DNA of 64,000 nucleotides from Anabaena sp. 4-3. Its GTDB lineage: Bacteria; Cyanobacteriota; Cyanobacteriia; Cyanobacteriales; Nostocaceae. Positions 62,486 to 64,000 of this stretch are shown here, one piece after another. Each line of letters opens with the position of its first letter. Position 1 is the first letter of the stretch. The stretch covers positions 45,810-109,809 of the forward strand of contig NZ_LUHJ01000061.1 in assembly GCF_001597745.1 (NCBI RefSeq). Direction: 5' to 3'. Made by a program: the position numbers and the translations under genes. The notes under the pieces are model-generated. The model ran no database searches. It was not told where the DNA came from and saw only the letters and a program-made list of their open reading frames with translations.

Positions 62486-64000
62486 TCAAACATCCTTAAT
62501 CGACTCCTCCACCTTCGCCACCTGCAACATAGTCTTTAACACAGAATCAGGATTCAAACTCATCGAATCAATCCCCTGTTCCACCAAAAACTCAGCAAAT
62601 TCCGGGTAATCACTGGGTGCTTGTCCACAAATCCCGATTTTGCGGTGATGCTTTTTCGCTGCATCTATGGCCATTTTTACCATCTGCTTCACCGCCGGAC
62701 TGCGTTCATCAAACAGTCGCGCCACTAAAGCCGAATCTCTATCTAACCCCAATGTTAACTGAGTTAAATCATTAGAACCTATGGAAAACCCGTCAAATAT
62801 CTCTGCAAACTGTGCCGCCATAATCACATTACTCGGCAACTCGCACATCACATACACCTGCAAGTTGTTCACACCTTGTTGTAAACCATTTTTTGCCATC
62901 TCTGCTAAAACTAACTGTCCTTCTTCGGGTGTGCGACAAAAAGGAATCATCGGGATAACGTTAGTTAAACCCATCTCGTCCCGCACTCGCTTAATGGCTT
63001 GACACTCTAAAGCAAAACCTTCTTTGTAACCTGGATCATAATATCTTGCCGCACCCCGCCAGCCTAACATCGGGTTTTCTTCCTTGGGTTCAAATTCTCT
63101 CCCACCTTCTAAGTTGGCGTATTCATTACTTTTAAAATCAGACATCCGCACTATCACAGGTTTGGGATAAAAGGCTGCGGCAATTCTAGCAATCCCTTGG
63201 GCTAATTTATCAACAAAATACTGGGGTTTATCGGCATACATCGCCGTAATCACAGCAATTTTAGCTTTTGCCTCGGCATCTGCTAATTTATCGTAATGAA
63301 TCAACGCTAAAGGATGTATTTTGATTTGGTTAGCAATAATAAATTCAGTCCGCGCCAAACCTACGCCATCATTAGGTATAGCTGATAAACTTAAGGCTTC
63401 TTGAGGATTACCCACATTCATTAAAATTTGGGTACGAGTCCGGGGTAAGTTTTCTAAAGTCACTTCTTGGACTTCAAAAGGTAATATACCTTGATAAACT
63501 TTGCCTTCTTCCCCTTCTGCACAAGATACGGTAACTTCTTGTCCTGTAGTTAAAACTTCCGTGGCGTTTCCACAACCAACAATAGCCGGTACTCCTAATT
63601 CTCTGGCGATAATTGCTGCATGACAGGTACGCCCGCCAGAATTAGTAATAATTGCACTGGCGCGTTTCATAATTGGTTCCCAGTCGGGGTCTGTGCGCTG
63701 GGTGACTAACACTTCTCCCGCTTGGAAACTATGAATTTGTTTCACATCGTCAATTACTCGGACTTTCCCCTGACTAATAGCTTCACCTATCGCCCTACCT
63801 GTGACTAGGGGGTGTGGGGTGGATTTTTCTTGATTCCCTAAAACTAACCGATAATTCCGCAAGACGTTACTCTGCTTCTGCGACTGGACTGTTTCAGGAC
63901 GGGCTTGCACTATAAATAATTGTTGAGTAATTCCATCTTTCGCCCATTCAATATCCATCGGTGTATAATTTCCGTGGACTTGAGAATAATGTTCTTCAAT
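62486..64000 (-). CDS. ppsA: Phosphoenolpyruvate synthase, C-terminal part (runs off the right edge)
   Basis: The enzyme converts pyruvate, ATP and water to phosphoenolpyruvate, AMP and phosphate. The visible 504 residues cover the end of the ATP-grasp domain (MDIEWAKDGITQQLFIVQARPETVQ) and the phosphohistidine swivel domain with the catalytic His in SGGRTCHAAIIARELGVPAIVGCG. The PEP/pyruvate-binding barrel follows (GLARTEFIIA, VIVRMSDFKSNEYANLEGG, PMLGWRGAARYY, MCELPSNVIMA, FSIGSNDLTQLTLGLDRDS, KKHHRKIGICGQAPSD and the C-terminal GIDSMSLNPDSVLKT). The frame is open to the last base, so the start lies beyond 64000. The gene ends 25 nt before the 30-bp palindrome. Cytosolic. Confidence 0.95.
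   Translation of the reverse strand: MEEHYSQVHGNYTPMDIEWAKDGITQQLFIVQARPETVQSQKQSNVLRNYRLVLGNQEKSTPHPLVTGRAIGEAISQGKVRVIDDVKQIHSFQAGEVLVTQRTDPDWEPIMKRASAIITNSGGRTCHAAIIARELGVPAIVGCGNATEVLTTGQEVTVSCAEGEEGKVYQGILPFEVQEVTLENLPRTRTQILMNVGNPQEALSLSAIPNDGVGLARTEFIIANQIKIHPLALIHYDKLADAEAKAKIAVITAMYADKPQYFVDKLAQGIARIAAAFYPKPVIVRMSDFKSNEYANLEGGREFEPKEENPMLGWRGAARYYDPGYKEGFALECQAIKRVRDEMGLTNVIPMIPFCRTPEEGQLVLAEMAKNGLQQGVNNLQVYVMCELPSNVIMAAQFAEIFDGFSIGSNDLTQLTLGLDRDSALVARLFDERSPAVKQMVKMAIDAAKKHHRKIGICGQAPSDYPEFAEFLVEQGIDSMSLNPDSVLKTMLQVAKVEESIKDV

Overview
The window comes from a filamentous cyanobacterium of the Nostoc/Anabaena/Calothrix kind. The signs are frequent GCGATCGC (HIP1) octamers, tandem heptanucleotide repeats in gene gaps, a Cph1-type phytochrome with its Rcp1-type regulator, pentapeptide-repeat proteins, a fused OMP decarboxylase/orotate phosphoribosyltransferase and a CPP1-like protein. 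This assignment is inference from content; no 16S rRNA is present.

Layout. 0-12 kb: an OmpR-family regulator, a CPP1-like membrane protein, hppD with a HAD hydrolase, a zinc ribbon/NYN/OST-HTH protein, a cytochrome b plus Tat-exported molybdopterin oxidoreductase pair, the PyrF-PyrE fusion, an AI-2E-type transporter and a SelD-associated FAD oxidoreductase. 12-20 kb: two pentapeptide-repeat proteins, a small membrane protein, an acetoacetate-decarboxylase-like protein, a very long GH15/phosphorylase-kinase-like protein and a methyltransferase-HIT fusion. 21-30 kb: one 3083-residue protein that combines nuclease/phosphatase, phytase, phytase-esterase and glycerophosphodiesterase domains with a calcium-binding tail, apparently for taking phosphate from organic sources. 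31-38 kb: a methyltransferase, a 1.1-kb gene-free stretch holding a group II intron relic, a SNF2-type helicase (DpdE-like), a group 2 sigma factor and a TnpB relic. 38-48 kb: a TerB-like protein, three MscS channels, hisD, DUF58 and DUF2254 proteins and several very small genes. 48-51.5 kb: the ergothioneine genes egtC-egtB-egtD. 51.8-58.5 kb: a light-signalling group (phytochrome, overlapping response regulator, REC-histidine kinase) beside a CHASE3 hybrid kinase. 59-64 kb: a PMT-type glycosyltransferase, a CRISPR array of 18 identical 37-nt repeats with no cas gene in the window, and the 3' part of phosphoenolpyruvate synthase, which runs off the right edge.

Most genes are ordinary chromosomal ones in one- to three-gene units. 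Linked functions are egtCBD (ergothioneine from histidine), phytochrome/Rcp/kinase (red-light phosphorelay), cytochrome b/molybdoenzyme (periplasmic redox), and MscS/DUF2254. The gaps are rich in repeats: three copies of a 30-bp palindrome, three copies of a ~65-bp element with inverted ends, and many tandem heptamers, one of which supplies a gene's apparent start codon.

I do not see one clear new multi-gene system. The best leads are the nested-domain phosphatase with a possible Pho box, the zinc ribbon/NYN/OST-HTH protein, the three-hairpin RNA candidate near 10.7 kb, the small genes at 20.9, 40.1 and 44.2 kb, and the palindrome carried in frame inside the TnpB relic.
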